A stretch of DNA of 64,000 bases. It comes from Penicillus capitatus. Its lineage: Eukaryota > Chlorophyta. The translations under genes were made by a program, and so were the position numbers. Below are positions 46,562 to 60,466 of this stretch, piece after piece (within the stretch, counting starts at the first letter, position 1; every line of letters starts with the position of its first letter). The notes under the pieces are model-generated. The model was given only the letters and a program-made list of their open reading frames with translations. It was not told the DNA's origin and ran no database searches. The stretch lies in contig OZ287699.1 of NCBI GenBank assembly GCA_965649825.1, positions 558,001-622,000 of the forward strand. The letters are read 5' to 3'.

Positions 46562-46994
46562 ATGCAAAGTGGAGTGAGTCATCTCTCTGGCCATACGAGT
46601 CGGCATCTACTTGATGAAGATTTCGACATGTGTACCTGCAGCAGCGAAGGCCTCTCTGATTACGAAATTGCTGCCATTCCTATCGAGACACACGTCTCAT
46701 GTCGTTCGGGGTATCGAATCCCCAGTGAATCCTGTTCCATTTGCCTCGAGGGGCTGAATGATGGAGACCGTATTAAGCAATTGCCACTATGCAAGCACAG
46801 CTTTCATCCGGAGTGCATTGATTCCTGGTTGCATCGAAGGTGCATCTCCTTCCCTCTACGACACCGAAGACAAACAGATTGTGTGCTATGTATTCAGTGC
46901 GACATGTCCCTTGTGCCGTCGCTCTATCTCAGAGCGAAGAACGGTACGTAAAAGGACAGCCGTGGTGAGGATTTCCCAGGCATCCCAAACCTAA
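46562..46994 (+). CDS. RING-H2 zinc-finger protein
   Basis: About 110 residues in two exons. The RING-H2 domain reads SCSICLEGLNDGDRIKQLPL, CKHSFHPECIDSWLHR and, across an intron, ATCPLCRRSIS. The Cys/His spacing is C-x2-C...C-x-H-x2-H-x2-C...C-x2-C, typical of ubiquitin E3 ligases of the ATL/RING-H2 class. No membrane segment. The acidic region before the RING (HLLDEDFDMCTCSSEGLSD) is unremarkable. Earlier non-ATG codons are open upstream, so the start at 46562 is the first in-frame ATG. Confidence 0.8.
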
Positions 46995-47112
46995 AAACCT
47001 CTTCCCCTTGTTGCCGAAATATCCCATTTTTCGGATGCCCACAGACGCACTGTCGCTCTGTGAGAGCTGTTTCCGTTACAGATGCATGTGCTGAATAGCG
47101 CGCCGCTCTTCA

Positions 47113-48037
47113 ATGCGTCCTGCATCCCAACCCCCTTCCTGTCTGCATTCCCTCATCGATGCTGTCGTTACTGTCTTGCGATCAGAGATGGCGGCTGTCT
47201 CGATCGTGTCCGATCTCGAAACGTCATGGACTGGCATCGCCTGTCCGCGTCAAATGTGCCACGGTGAGCATGCACGACGGATCGTCTCCGAAGATCGCCG
47301 TCTGCCTTGCGCCTTGCCACGACTGACGCGATGGCATCGACGCTGTGCTCGAACAAACGACCGTTGTTATCCGCAACTCACAAAAACGCACAGGATAGCA
47401 TCTTATGTCGTCAATAGCGCTGCTCCTGGTGTCTATCCGCTCTTCGCTGCATCGCTGATCTACGTTGTTCCGTTCTACACCATGGTATACATTCTCAAAC
47501 AATGCTGCTTGCTTTCTTTCCCTATCTAGATGATCGTCTTTCCGCATTTTCCTCGGACCCGCAAGATCCTCTCCTCTTCTCGAGTCCTGCTGCCACTCGT
47601 GGTCGCTTATGCCTATCTCCTTGCCGCTTCTTGGCAGCCAGACACTCTTCACCTCATGATGCCTGGAGATATGCGAGAGGGATTCAAAGGTTCGCATTGC
47701 TGTCTTCCTAGACGTACAAAATACCTGCGTGGTCCTTTTTGCTGTTCCAGGATTCCATCCTCAGTTCTTCCCGAGACTCGACGCCATACAGATTCTCTTC
47801 TCCCGCCTGACAACTGCTGCCAGTCTTTGGGTGCACATCGTCGCTGTGAATTTCGTCATTGCACGAAATCTCTTTCTAGATGGTCCATCAACGAAATATG
47901 ATTTCCCATCTTGATGGTATGCGTGATCTGTAGGTCTCGTCAAACGAATCCCGACAAGGCATTCCTGTTTCCTTGCCATGTTCGCGGGTCCTCTAGCGAT
48001 TCTCAGTGCAACCATTACAGAAATGTTCAGGTCCTGA
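47113..48037 (+). CDS. ABA DEFICIENT 4-like plastid membrane protein (DUF4281)
   Basis: Four exons. After an Arg-rich leader of about 95 residues come membrane segments: VYPLFAASLIYVVPFYTM, VLLPLVVAYAYLLAASWQPD, RLTTAASLWVHIVAVNFVIA, RNLFLDGLVKRIPTRHSCFL and AMFAGPLAILSATITE. The WxPxT..LM, AxxWxHxxxxxxFxAR and DGL..RIxTRHS signatures match ABA4 of plants and algae, a thylakoid/envelope protein needed for neoxanthin-type carotenoid formation. In diatom-like algae relatives are linked to xanthophyll synthesis. Strong evidence that the organism keeps carotenoid-making plastids. The second intron was placed by phase (FKG/FHPQFFPRLDA). Confidence 0.8.
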
Positions 48038-48064
48038 GGATAGATAACATCAAGGGCATGCATG

Positions 48065-48739
48065 TTACATGCGCCCCCGCATCCTTCTCATAAATCCGTT
48101 AAACCAACTCTCTGGTTTTGTCGCCCTTTTCTCATTTTCATTCCTGTTATCAGAAGAACTGGCTGTCACATCCGTTTCTTTGGCGTAGATCTCGGCGTTC
48201 TGCACCACACGGTCATGTTCTGCGGCGAAGTGGTGAGAGGGTGGTGCCTTGAAAGGACGGGTTTGGTTTGCAATGAAATCTGCCTCGGCAGCCGCCTGTC
48301 GGGCTTCGGAGAGACTACAGTCCATGAACGTACCCAAAAACTGATCTCCCACAAACTGTCCCTCCTGAATCAGGAATTCTCCATCCGCCTTACGGGAGAT
48401 TCGCACACCGCATCCTTCCATCTGATTCTTGCACCACTGACCTCGATAGATACTACTGATTCTCCGTCACCTCTTCGATCGACTTAACCAAGAACCCACT
48501 CACGTTTCGCCCTTCCACACGTAGACACCATATCCATTCATGTCGCCATTTTGAAACTCTCCTTCGTAGCGATCGCCATTCGGATGCCGCAACACGCCCA
48601 GTCCGTGACATCTCTTATCATGGATCTGCCCATCGTATCTGCCAAATGTCCTTGAGCAGCTGAAGAGGACGTAAAGGACATACACTGTTTACCGTGATGC
48701 ATCTCGCCATTGGAGGGCTTTCCATTTTGCGTTCGCCAT
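48065..48739 (-). CDS. MORN-repeat protein
   Basis: Three exons. MORN units visible: TFGRYDGQIHDKRCHGLGVL, HPNGDRYEGEFQNGDMNGYG, VYVWKGET joined to IYRGQWCKNQMEGCGVRISR and GEFLIQEGQFVGDQFLGTF. The tail is charged and ends WFNGFMRRMRGRM. MORN repeats bind lipids or form scaffolds at membranes and the cell cortex. The first exon (MANAKWKALQWRDASR, start 48739) is tentative. Divergent from ThiC with only about 60 bp between starts, so the promoters must overlap. Confidence 0.75.
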
Positions 48740-48801
48740 CAAACCGCATTCATACCGTGCGTCTTTGTTAATCGTGTGGCTCTTCGATTGTGGAGCGGAT
48801 C

Positions 48802-51243
<2,442 letters not shown>

Positions 51244-51411
51244 GTTCACAGAATGTCGCTGTTTTTTGTGAAACGCGATTGCCTCCAATCTTCGGAGTTG
51301 AGATTTCGCTAAGGGAACACCCTTCTCCGACAGGCTTTTCTGCCTTCGTTACAAACGCTCTACCCAGTTTTCAATGCACGATATCATACAAACGGTGCCA
51401 ACAATGTCATG

Positions 51412-53413
51412 TCAAGCATCTGTTGTCTGCTTCTCAAATATATAGACAGAATCACTCTGGTCACACGTACAGAGGCACATCTCGTGATCGACGTAAGCGA
51501 TCTGCAATTGCTGTTGGCTTCTCGAACGAATCAGATCGAAGAGTGCTTCTGGAATGAGGCCCTGAGCCATCTGTATGAAAGGACTTGCTCTATACGACAA
51601 AGCACCCATGACAGTTGCCAATGGTCCGTTCCACAGAGTAAGCGGCAGATCCACCGCTAGGAACTCAATTCTGTCAGGGATGCTCATTTTGGAAAAGTCA
51701 ATCGAGGTCAGAATCTGAGGAAGATGCACTCTGACCTCTCTACTTGGTGAGACATGTTCAAGGCGAAGCTCTTTCTCGCTAGAAGTGACGAACTGTGCTA
51801 TTGATCTCTCGCCATTCTTATTCTTGAAGTTCTGGGAGTGAATGGTCACCTAAAATGTCACCGATCATGAAAATGGTTCCACACGGCAAACGATTCCCAC
51901 ACTGCTGTAACAGACGTGCGTTTCGCCATTGACATGCAGCAAGATGTTCACATGGTTGACGAGGAATGCCGAGAATAGCGTTTTTCTGAGTCGTTGTACA
52001 AGGCTATCCGATGAATACCGAAGTCTCCAGACTCCACACAGCAACGAGAGAATCTGTGCCTGCTGGAATCTGATCAACGCTGTCCTTGATGTGACAGTTC
52101 AGCACCTGTGCGTCTGTGTCTTGCTTCAACGCATGCGATCGTGCAAGCGCATGAACGATCTCGGCGAGATCTTCATGGTCGACCGTCTTCTGAGATAGCA
52201 GAAGGAGCAACGAGCCCTTCAATGTTGCAACGTCCTGTTTGCGATGCCCTGCTGGTGGACGAATGCTGTCAGGATCGTGTGGGGGAGAAGACGGCGCCGC
52301 TCTCTGGGCTGCCGTTTCTGATGGACGATTTCCTTCTGGGCGTTGATACGTCGCTGCAGCAGTTTCGACCGTTACTTCATTAGCCACGGACTTCTTTCGA
52401 AGATCCGTGGCCAACAGCAATTCATTCTCGGTCGATTTCGGGTCGTGCTCGATGATGGACGGCAAGATGGTGGATGCAATGTCTTTCGAAAGAAGGCTCT
52501 GTTTCTTCAGGCGGTATGACAGCGACGGGCTCTTCTGCAATTCCGTCACGTCTTGCTTTCCTCTATCTGATCCGCTTTCTGGCGGCGCCTTGTCATCTGT
52601 TTGTGCAGCAGATTCGGCAATGTCGTCCAAAGTACCATCACTGTTCGTCATCTCTACATCTAAATCGGTTGCTGTTATCGTGGAGGCGCTGATCATTTCC
52701 TCAGCACTGGCACTCTCTCCTGCACCGGTGCCCGTCCCGTCTTCCCCTTGTTCTCTCTCCTGGGTTATGTATGCAACGGCGTCGAACAAGACGCTCTCTG
52801 TCGAATAGTTGTCGAGGATTGTCGTATCGACCACTGGAGGCACGAGTGATCGCAACACAGGTACGTTCCCCTCTGGCACATGCACTTGTCGCTGACGGTC
52901 ACCACTATCGGCATCTGTCTGCACATCCTCCTCCAACGGAGTTCGAGGCGATATATAGCCATGCTCTCGTCTGATGACGTCCGTTGATGCGATTCTATCG
53001 CTCGGATCCTTTGCAGACGGTTTGGCGTTTTGAGTATCCGATAGGACGACGCCCGGATCTGTATTGCTGTCGACGGATGGCTGTTGTCGAACAGTGCCCA
53101 CCTGCAGCACCGGCTTGGAATTGTTAGATTCGACGTCGGATATCGTCTTCTCGGATAGGTCGTCGACCATAGGCCCCTCCATCTCAGCGATGACGCTTGA
53201 TGTATACTTTAACGAGAGGCTGTCTGGCGTCAAGTCGCGTTTGCTTTCTTGATCGGTCATAGAAGTGCGAACGGCGTTCGCTTTTGCACCTGTCACTTGT
53301 GTGTCGTCTGCTCGATTCGATAGCAGAAGTGGACGTCTCGACGGCGTCCAGTCGTCACTTTTGGGTCCATCCGCGACGGCATCCGTTCCAGTATGCGTCT
53401 TTGTCGTCTCCAA
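51412..53413 (-). CDS. PAP/fibrillin-like protein with long disordered N-terminal region
   Basis: Start near 53413 (METTKTHTGTDAVADG), followed by about 380 residues of Ser/Thr/Asp/Glu-rich low-complexity sequence. After it comes KGSLLLLLSQKTVDHEDLAE, SLVAVWSLETS, and in later exons NHVNILLHVNGETHVCYSS, PDRIEFLAVDLPLTLWNG and LQIAYVDHEMCLCTCDQSDS with VYIFEK. The last piece matches the end of the PAP/fibrillin domain (x-xTYLDEDLRIxRGxxGxxFVL) and W-LETS matches the WRLLYTSS element. Fibrillins are plastid lipid-associated, lipocalin-like proteins. The long acidic extension is not typical. No transit peptide is visible at this start; an upstream exon may exist (AG acceptor at about 53455). Confidence 0.5.
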
Positions 53414-53507
53414 GGAAGTCGCATAGGAATGGGCGTTGACGGCTGCTGAGATCGTCGCAGTGAACTGCAGAAAACCAGCGAACCAGCGTCTGACAAAAAT
53501 CAGCCGG

Positions 53508-54069
53508 TCATGCAGTGCCTAAGAACAGTGCTTTAGTATCCGCGCAAAGACGCCGACGCACTCTTCTTCGTCCGCAAAACAACAAGAACCACGCCAAAAC
53601 GAATGCTGCCATGTATGCCACCACACCATCCTGCATCCAGGTTGCCACCTCCGCCGTACAAGCTTCGTCATGTTCAGCGACCATCGTTTTGTCCGTCTTT
53701 AGTTCGTGTTCGACCATTGGCGCATCCATCTCGTGGAGAAGCGACACGGGACGACCGCGATAGGCAAACGGACCATTGCATTCGAAAGGTGAAGCCTCCT
53801 GTTCTTCCTAGGGACGGGCAGTCCATTCGGGTCAAAGAAAGGGAGCGTCAACGAACGTATTCTGCCGAGATACGACCATCCCTTCGCGATCCTCGGCGTC
53901 CAATGCGATCTCCTCGAGGCCGTTTTCGATAGCGGATGATGATTTGGCATCTTTGTCCGGCAGCGGGCTGTGCCATGTGTGCAGAGCGTGCCCAGTCGTC
54001 AGAGGTTTGGAATGCGAATCGTCGTTTTTGAATGCGATTGATGGCAGTAATAGGTTTACCACTCGCCAT
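53508..54069 (-). CDS. single-pass membrane protein, function unknown
   Basis: Two exons in consistent phase: LLLPSIAFKNDDSHSKPLTT through ALDAEDREGMVVSRQNTF, then EEQEASPFECNGPFAYRGRP, MVEHELKTDKTMVAEHDEAC and a C-terminal hydrophobic helix, GVVAYMAAFVLAWFLLFCG, followed by RRRVRRRL. The topology is that of a tail-anchored or type I protein with a basic stop-transfer. Start not certain. No family recognised. Same strand as, and 95 bp upstream of, the fibrillin-like gene. Confidence 0.5.
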
Positions 54070-54342
54070 TCGTCCTTGTCAATCGCTTCCGAGACTGTCG
54101 AGTCTTTTCAGAGACGTGGACGCGAAGGCAGGAATTTTTGATTGACATTCGAGACAGCTCCTGCGTTTTCTTCCGTTGGCGTCTTGCCTCCCACCGTCAC
54201 CCGCGTGCGTTGAGAGCCGCCCGCGTTTCATTTGTTTTCTTCTCGTGATACACAGCTCGTTCGCAAATTCGAGCGTCGGGCTGCAGGAAGACAACGAAGC
54301 TTCCAAGTGCTGTTCAAGAATCTGGAAATGAGCCAATTCTAA

Positions 54343-57300
54343 ATGGAAACACAATCTACATCAGAGATTTCTTGTCCCTTGTTAGAAAGCCATCATCGTG
54401 CATCTCAAGGGGATGCACCCGCGATCCACCGCCGTCATCTCCTCGTCCGCTCCGAAGACTTTGAGCAAATTTCGGTTGAGGCGAATGCGGCAGCGGATGA
54501 TGTCATGCGGACGCTTCACACCACCACCACCACAGCGACAACAGCACCGGATGCCAAAGCACTGGAAAAATCTGTCACCGCAATTGGCATATTGGATTTA
54601 GAAGAAGAAGGTGCATCCTTTCAAGTGGAACCAGACAGTGTACAGGACTTTATGAAAATGGCCCTTGACAGCCTAACGGATATTGAGACCCTAAAAGCAA
54701 CCAGTCCAGAGACCCATCACGCTTCTCCATCGCCCTCATCACTGTATTTTTTTAATTTGTCTTCACCCCTGGGGAACAAAAATCTCGCAGCGCAAGGGAG
54801 CCCGGTATCGACTCCTGGATCCGTTGATGTGAAAAACATGACGCTAGAGCTGCAGGCTGCGTTGCGTATTGCTGAATTAGAAGTCTCGCAGCTCCATGCG
54901 CAAGTCCATAGCAAAACACAACACCTTGAGATGGCCCAGAAAGCACTAGTCGAATACGAAGATGAAGTGAATGGCCTGAGGGCACAACTGAAGGGCTTTG
55001 CAGAGCTGTCATCATGTAAGCCACATAACAGTGCTCACAACGGACACGAGCGTCAAGTCTCTCATGAGAATATTGCCCGAGAATTATGGAAGGTGCATAC
55101 TGGAACGCACCGCATTCGAAAAAGTTTAGGAGACGGCGAAGGGACAGTGAGTGAGAGAGAGTACCAAGCCCTAAGGGAAAATCTTCACCAATTGAACGAA
55201 CGCCATGAGCAATTGGAACTCAGGAATGAAGGGATGAAAGTGGATTTAGAGAGCGTCACCGTTGAGCTCCGTGAAGCTCTGAAGAAAATCCAGGAGCATA
55301 AAGAACGCCAGGAGCTGCTGATAGAAGAGAATGGATCACTCATGAAAGAGAGATCGAAGCTGAAGGCACAACTCGTTCGCGCACAGGAAGAGCTCTTGTG
55401 TGTCTTGGCAGAAACGCCAGACGCAGATGAGGAGGTCTCCACCTATCGAAAGCGACTGAAGGAAGCACAGGAGCAAAGAGAGATGCTGCACCGCGACTTG
55501 GACTGCGCCAAAGCCGAACTGGCTGCTCTGAAATCCGAGCGGCTGGCCTCTCAGAAAAATAAGGAGCAGATCCCTTTTGCTGAAGCACCATGCAGGGAGC
55601 AGATTAGCGAAAAACGTGTGCTGGAACTCAGGGTAGGGTATCTATCCCATTCGGTCGCATGTCTGTCTTTATGACGGATGTCTGTGTGTCTTTGCTCAGG
55701 AAGTACTGAATAGCAAGTTGCGGGAACATCCAGAGATGCTGACCACCGCGCCAGAGGACGGTGATTCTGATGGAAGCGACCGAGAGAATGATCACGAGGC
55801 AAGAGAACGGATACACCAGCTTCAGGAAGCATTGTCTTTGGCATTGGAAGCAAAATCTCTCCTCGAAGAGAAAGTGGCATCCAATGTAGCGGTTCCATCA
55901 GATGGTCTGCAGGTAATTCTGGACGATATCAGCGAACTGAAGGCCAATTTCCAGAGAGAGCGACGTATGGCATTGCGTGAGCGTACAGAGAATGAAAATA
56001 TCATCATGAATCTTCAGCAGGAGAAGGATACGTTGCTGCATCAGATGCAAGAAGTGACTGCTGGACTCGGTGCACTTCAACAGGAAACACTTCGCGTGCA
56101 AGGAGAGCTTGCAAACAAGCGTCTCTCGGCAGAAGAGTTTAAGATTAAGGCAGAAGAGCGGATTCGAGAACTCGAGATGTCCAACATTGCTCATCAGAAG
56201 AGACTGGCACAGGTGCGTCGGCTGTCCCATCATTAGCCTCGGTTCCTTCCGCGGTTTAGAGCAGTGACAGCAGTCCGTCTGTTTTGCTTTCTCGTGGCAA
56301 CGCGAATTATCGTTTTCTGACGCTGTTTGGACACACAGACACATTTTCGATATCGCGCTGTGTAGGTACGCGAAGCATTGGATCTTTGCCTCGAAGCGAA
56401 GCGTGAGTTGGAGATTCGTGTCCAGCACTCGAACGTGGTATTGAGCGAACGGTTGCGTTCGTTCAGCCGCGTAAGAATGCAAGAAGAGGAGAACTTTATC
56501 AGTTTGCTGCGACATCGAGTCGAAACAGGGAATGCCGTCCACGTAAAACAGGCTGCCTTACAGGCAATAGAACATTTAGAGAGGATTCAGGAAGAAAACC
56601 AGAAATGCGTCAACTGGTCGTCGGCGTCCGTGGACTTCCCTACCGATTCCATGTCGGATACGGATGCCTCGAGCCAAGGGGAACCGAGAATGATGTCTGT
56701 GACGCCCCATCAGATTCGAACGCTGAAACGTGATTTGCGCGAGGTGAAGGCTCAAAGAGATGAGGCATTGAGTCTGTTAAAAGAGCAAAAAGCAACAGAC
56801 GCACGTCGTTTCCGGGAGATTCAAGAACTTCAACAGGAATTGAATGCGGCATTGGATCAGTACGAGACACTCCTTCCTCAGTTTCATGAAGTGATAAACG
56901 CAAAGAAGGAAATGGAAAATAAAGCGCAGCATTTGATGCATGAGCTGCATCAGCAAGATAAAAGTCGGCTGGAATTGGAAGCTGCAGTTGGGGATTTGAT
57001 GGCGGCTTGTCATAAAGTGCTGAGAGGCGCTGGAGGCACTCCACGCAAAGGACAGTCCCTGATCGATTCTATTCAATGGACCAGAGAAGATCTGGATGAT
57101 CTCTATCAAATCCTTCCCAAGAAAAAAGCGAGTTCGCACAAACAACAAAGACTCGTGCGTCACGTCGAGAAGACTCCTTCGACTGGTGGTAGCTCGACCA
57201 GCACTGTTCTTCAGTATCGCAATGAAGATCTGAGGCCGTTGATGGAGCAACTGAAGTCGATGGTGGATAAAGAACGCGATTTGCGGCGTTATTTCGATTC

Positions 57301-57733
57301 GCAAACCGAGAAACTGTCAAAGATGAAGGCAGAAACAGAACAGCGATCTCACTGGGTTCGGCGACAGTCCATGAGTCCTTCCACATCTGATGGCGACTAC
57401 CCCGCCACAGAGATGCAGATTCAAGAGCGATCTCATGCCATGAAGCGATTGAGCCAGAAAGAAGACGAAATCTCGGAGCTTCTGGCTGAACTCGGTCAGG
57501 TTCAGTCGATGGATCAGGAAGTGCAACTGCTGCTTGGCGGACTGAACCACGCCTCTTCGCAGTCGAATGAAGAGCTGCTGCATCCGATGACACGTGATCT
57601 AGGTGATCGACTAAATCGGCTAAATGATTGCGCCGGATCGTTGGAGAGGGAATTGGTTGCCGTCAAGACGGAGAACAAGCAGTTGAAGGCAGAGAAGCAG
57701 CTCCTGATACAGAGTCTCCAGTCCCGTTCATGA
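54343..57733 (+). CDS. long coiled-coil protein
   Basis: Three exons, about 1,060 residues. The first 170 residues are Ser/Thr/Ala-rich. From ELQAALRIAELEVSQLHAQV to the C-terminus (ENKQLKAEKQLLIQSLQSRS) heptad-rich coiled coil dominates, broken by Ser-rich linkers (SDTDASSQGEPRMMS; SSTSTVLQYRNEDLRP). Introns at 55637-55700 and 56215-56366 have GT-AG ends; the second, about 150 nt, is long for this genome. No motor, kinase or other catalytic domain. Such proteins often serve as centrosomal, Golgi or cytoskeletal scaffolds; nothing in the sequence tells which. Confidence 0.85.
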
Positions 57734-58066
57734 TGACTGACTGACTGACCCTTGTCGGCGAAGAATCACTTTTCATCTTCGTTCGTTTCGTTTTTTCTGA
57801 CCGTATTGTTTTCTTCGTGTGAATTTTTCGTCTTCGTGTGGACCGCTTCACGTGTTGTGCATATGCAATAGGTCAGTGATGAGGGTGCGGAGAAAAAAGC
57901 TAGGATGTTCATGTTGATTGATAATAATCAAGTGCTGCATTACTGTTGAATCACTACCTCCTTCATTTGCCAATTGCAGCATCAGCATCTACCTAGACTC
58001 CTATATAAATGGGTGCCTGAACTTTTATTCACACTATCCATAGCGTTACACATTGTTGCTAAGCTA
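57734..58066. other. intergenic region with probable promoter
   Basis: AT-rich, with a TGACTGACTGACTGACC tandem at the very start (57734-57750), then pyrimidine-rich sequence leading to a TATA-like element. Confidence 0.4.
58001..58010 (+). promoter_or_regulatory. TATA-box-like element
   Basis: CTATATAAAT lies about 65 bp before the ATG at 58066-58068 (MFKSIRSLA), a plausible distance for a core promoter. Based on sequence match only. Confidence 0.35.
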
Positions 58067-59392
58067 TGTTCAAGTCAATCCGCTCTCTGGCCGTTAATCT
58101 CACTCTCATTTTAGGACCACTCTGATTCTGACCTACCTCCGATGAGGAACTCGACGAATGCAGGCAAATACTGAATGCACGTGGCTTTGTGTAAACCAAA
58201 GAGCTGTGATAAAGCGCTTTCCATTGCTTCTGTGATGAACCACCACATGTGGATGTTCAATTAAAATGACTCCTCCCTCGGACAAGCGTCGCGGTGGGCG
58301 AATGGCATCCCATCCATCTATCCCATCCACAGTTCTCGCCGATTCTGATGACGGTAGAGCCATCGACCATATATATCGTATCGCAAAGAGGGTTCGATGA
58401 ACACCGAAGGCCATCGACCATACGGCTTTGATGGATTGCTCTATTTAGGCACCGTGTCAAATCCAACAGACAGAAAGAATCGAATACACTCTTAAAGGAA
58501 TGGAAGACGAGATGATGACTCAGGCAGGTAGGTGCTCTGATATAAAGTGCGTCGTGCATTGTCTGATGTGGGCGGTCAGGAAAGGCATCGCTGCATCCAA
58601 TGACATCTCGATCGCGATTTGCCGACGCCTTAGAGCACACGTTGACATAGTTCTGTATCTGTTGACTGGCCAGATGCGGTTGGTTGGCGTGCAGCTTAGG
58701 TGGAAGTGGATCTATCTTCCCGAAATCCCGCCAAAAGCGAAAACCTTTCCATCCAAAATGCGCTTTTCAAACATCCAGAGCTCCGTTTATGGAAACCTCT
58801 GCAGAAGCAGTCTGGATACTAGACAGCATTTTCTTCCAGACGCCGTGCTGGATGGGTTAAGGATGCGTCCCGGATTTCAGGGACTTGTTGCATTTCCTCC
58901 TCGAGCCGTACCTTCTTCCGATGAAGAGTCTTATGTCTCACCTATCCATCCTGCTTATCTCTCTTCACCGCGTCCGATGCATTGCAGGTCAGCAGTGCGA
59001 GGCAGACGTTACTGGAGAATCGATTCTTACTGTTGCATCATGTATCGCAAGGATCTGTAGATTTATCTCCACTGTTTCGTGTCTGTCTGTTTTCTTTCAC
59101 GATCCGCTTCGGTGAACACATCCATCCGCAAGCAGAAGAAGCTCGTTGCAGTAAATCTGCCGTTTCTACCTTTCTGCATGATTCTTCGTCCTCTATCGCG
59201 ATCTTTTGTAACGAACTTCCAAACGACACAAGTAACGTCTGTGTTCGAAGGACGCGGTCAGACAAGTGAGACCGATGCGAAGAACACCGAGCCTCGAACC
59301 TCATCAAATGCAGACAGCAGTAGACGGTCTCGGCCGTCCGTCACGTTATCGAGGCTGAACTGTTTGTGGTAGCCATTAAAGGTGACAGAAAG
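58066..59392 (+). CDS. unresolved exons upstream of SAND-ARID gene
   Basis: Protein-like pieces: MFKSIRSLA (start after the TATA-like box), LADSDDGRAIDHIYRIAKR, EGHRPYGFDGLLYLGTVSNP, FQGLVAFPPRAVPSSDEESY then VSPIHPAYLSSPRPMHC, and TSETDAKNTEPRTSSNADSS followed by RRSRPSVTLSRLN. Frames change as in the other multi-exon genes. These may be the 5' exons of the SAND-ARID gene or a separate gene. A possible first intron GTTAATCTCACTCTCATTTT-AG is only 22 nt. No domain recognised. Confidence 0.35.
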
Positions 59393-60466
59393 ATGTCAGG
59401 AGAATCACCGCGGACAGTAGCTGTCCTTTGTGGAAGACGTGAAGGTCTCTTCTTTTTGGACGAAGAAGCAGTTGAGTATCAGGTGAGACTGCGACAGCCG
59501 AGGCACAGACGAAGGGATGGTTGAAGGGTATGCTTATGACACCGGTGGAGTTTGTACACCTTGGTACAAAAGGACGCGAAAAGGAGTGGAAAAAAGTCTT
59601 GAAGTGTAGAGACCCTGCAGACCAAAGACGTCGTGTCTCTCTCGAAGAGTGGCTTTCTCAACCCGATGTCCCTGTCCGCAAAAAACCGAATCGCCCTGCA
59701 AAAAATACAGAGAAATGCAAAACAGTCAAGAAATCGACAAGAAAACTGCCTCGAAGCGAAGTCTTAGCTAAGAACATGACACGAGCCGCCGAGAAATGCG
59801 TGTTCTTTGCGGCCGATGGTGATCCAGAGATGGATATGCCACTAACACTCAAAAGCAGAAGAAGTAGCAAGACAAGAAGCGTCTTTGATTACTCAAAGCA
59901 AAAGACTCACGCACGCAGACGTTACACAAAACAAAGAGTCCAACGTGCACCTCAGGAATACCTTGCAGGCCAATTGAGCATGCCACCAATGGCGGTACTG
60001 CCCATATGTATGCTATCGTTTGACGCATGTGTGAGTGAGCTTAGGTGGACCTAAGTGTGATCGAGGTTCCAACAACGGGCTACAAACGTTTGAGGACGGA
60101 AGACAACTTCGAGCAGAGCTTCCTCATCAAAAGAGCCGCCGTTGAAGGAATGCATGATCACGTTCGCCATTTCGTTCCGGAGATTCTGGCTCTTGCCCTT
60201 CCCGTCGAGATCGACGGGAAAACCATCCCGCTCGATCGATTCTATCAACGTGTAAGTGCTCGTGCCACACTTCTTGACAAATAGAGTATTCGATGCAGGT
60301 CATGAATGGCGGCGGCTATGATGGTATTACCTCGGCGGATGCTTGGCGTGCCGTTGCTTCCGATCTAGGATGGACGAATGGCGATGCATCGACGGCAAAG
60401 AAGTTTGAGTCTCTGTACGAAGACATGCTTCTGTCATATGAAAGGTCGACGAAGTCGGCGGAGTAA
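59393..60466 (+). CDS. SAND- and ARID-domain chromatin protein
   Basis: SAND domain: TVAVLCGRREGLFFLDEEAV, EYQ joined over a 26-nt intron to TKGWLKGMLMTPVEFVHLG, then KGREKEWKKVLKC (the DNA-contacting KDWK motif as KEWK) and VSLEEWLSQPDVP. A basic linker (RKKPNRPAKNTEKCKTVKKS, KTHARRRYTKQRVQR) follows. The ARID domain reads IDGKTIPLDRFYQR joined across an intron to VMNGGGYDGITSADAWRAVA and FESLYEDMLLSYE. Both domains bind DNA; ARID is typical of SWI/SNF subunits, SAND of transcription regulators. I know of no common protein with just these two. It may extend upstream (LSRLN.. through a 23-nt intron). Confidence 0.75.

Noticed and set aside
52080-52100. TGATGTGACAG as a splice signal
   Set aside because: Here it lies antisense within coding sequence of the fibrillin-like gene, so it is a chance match.
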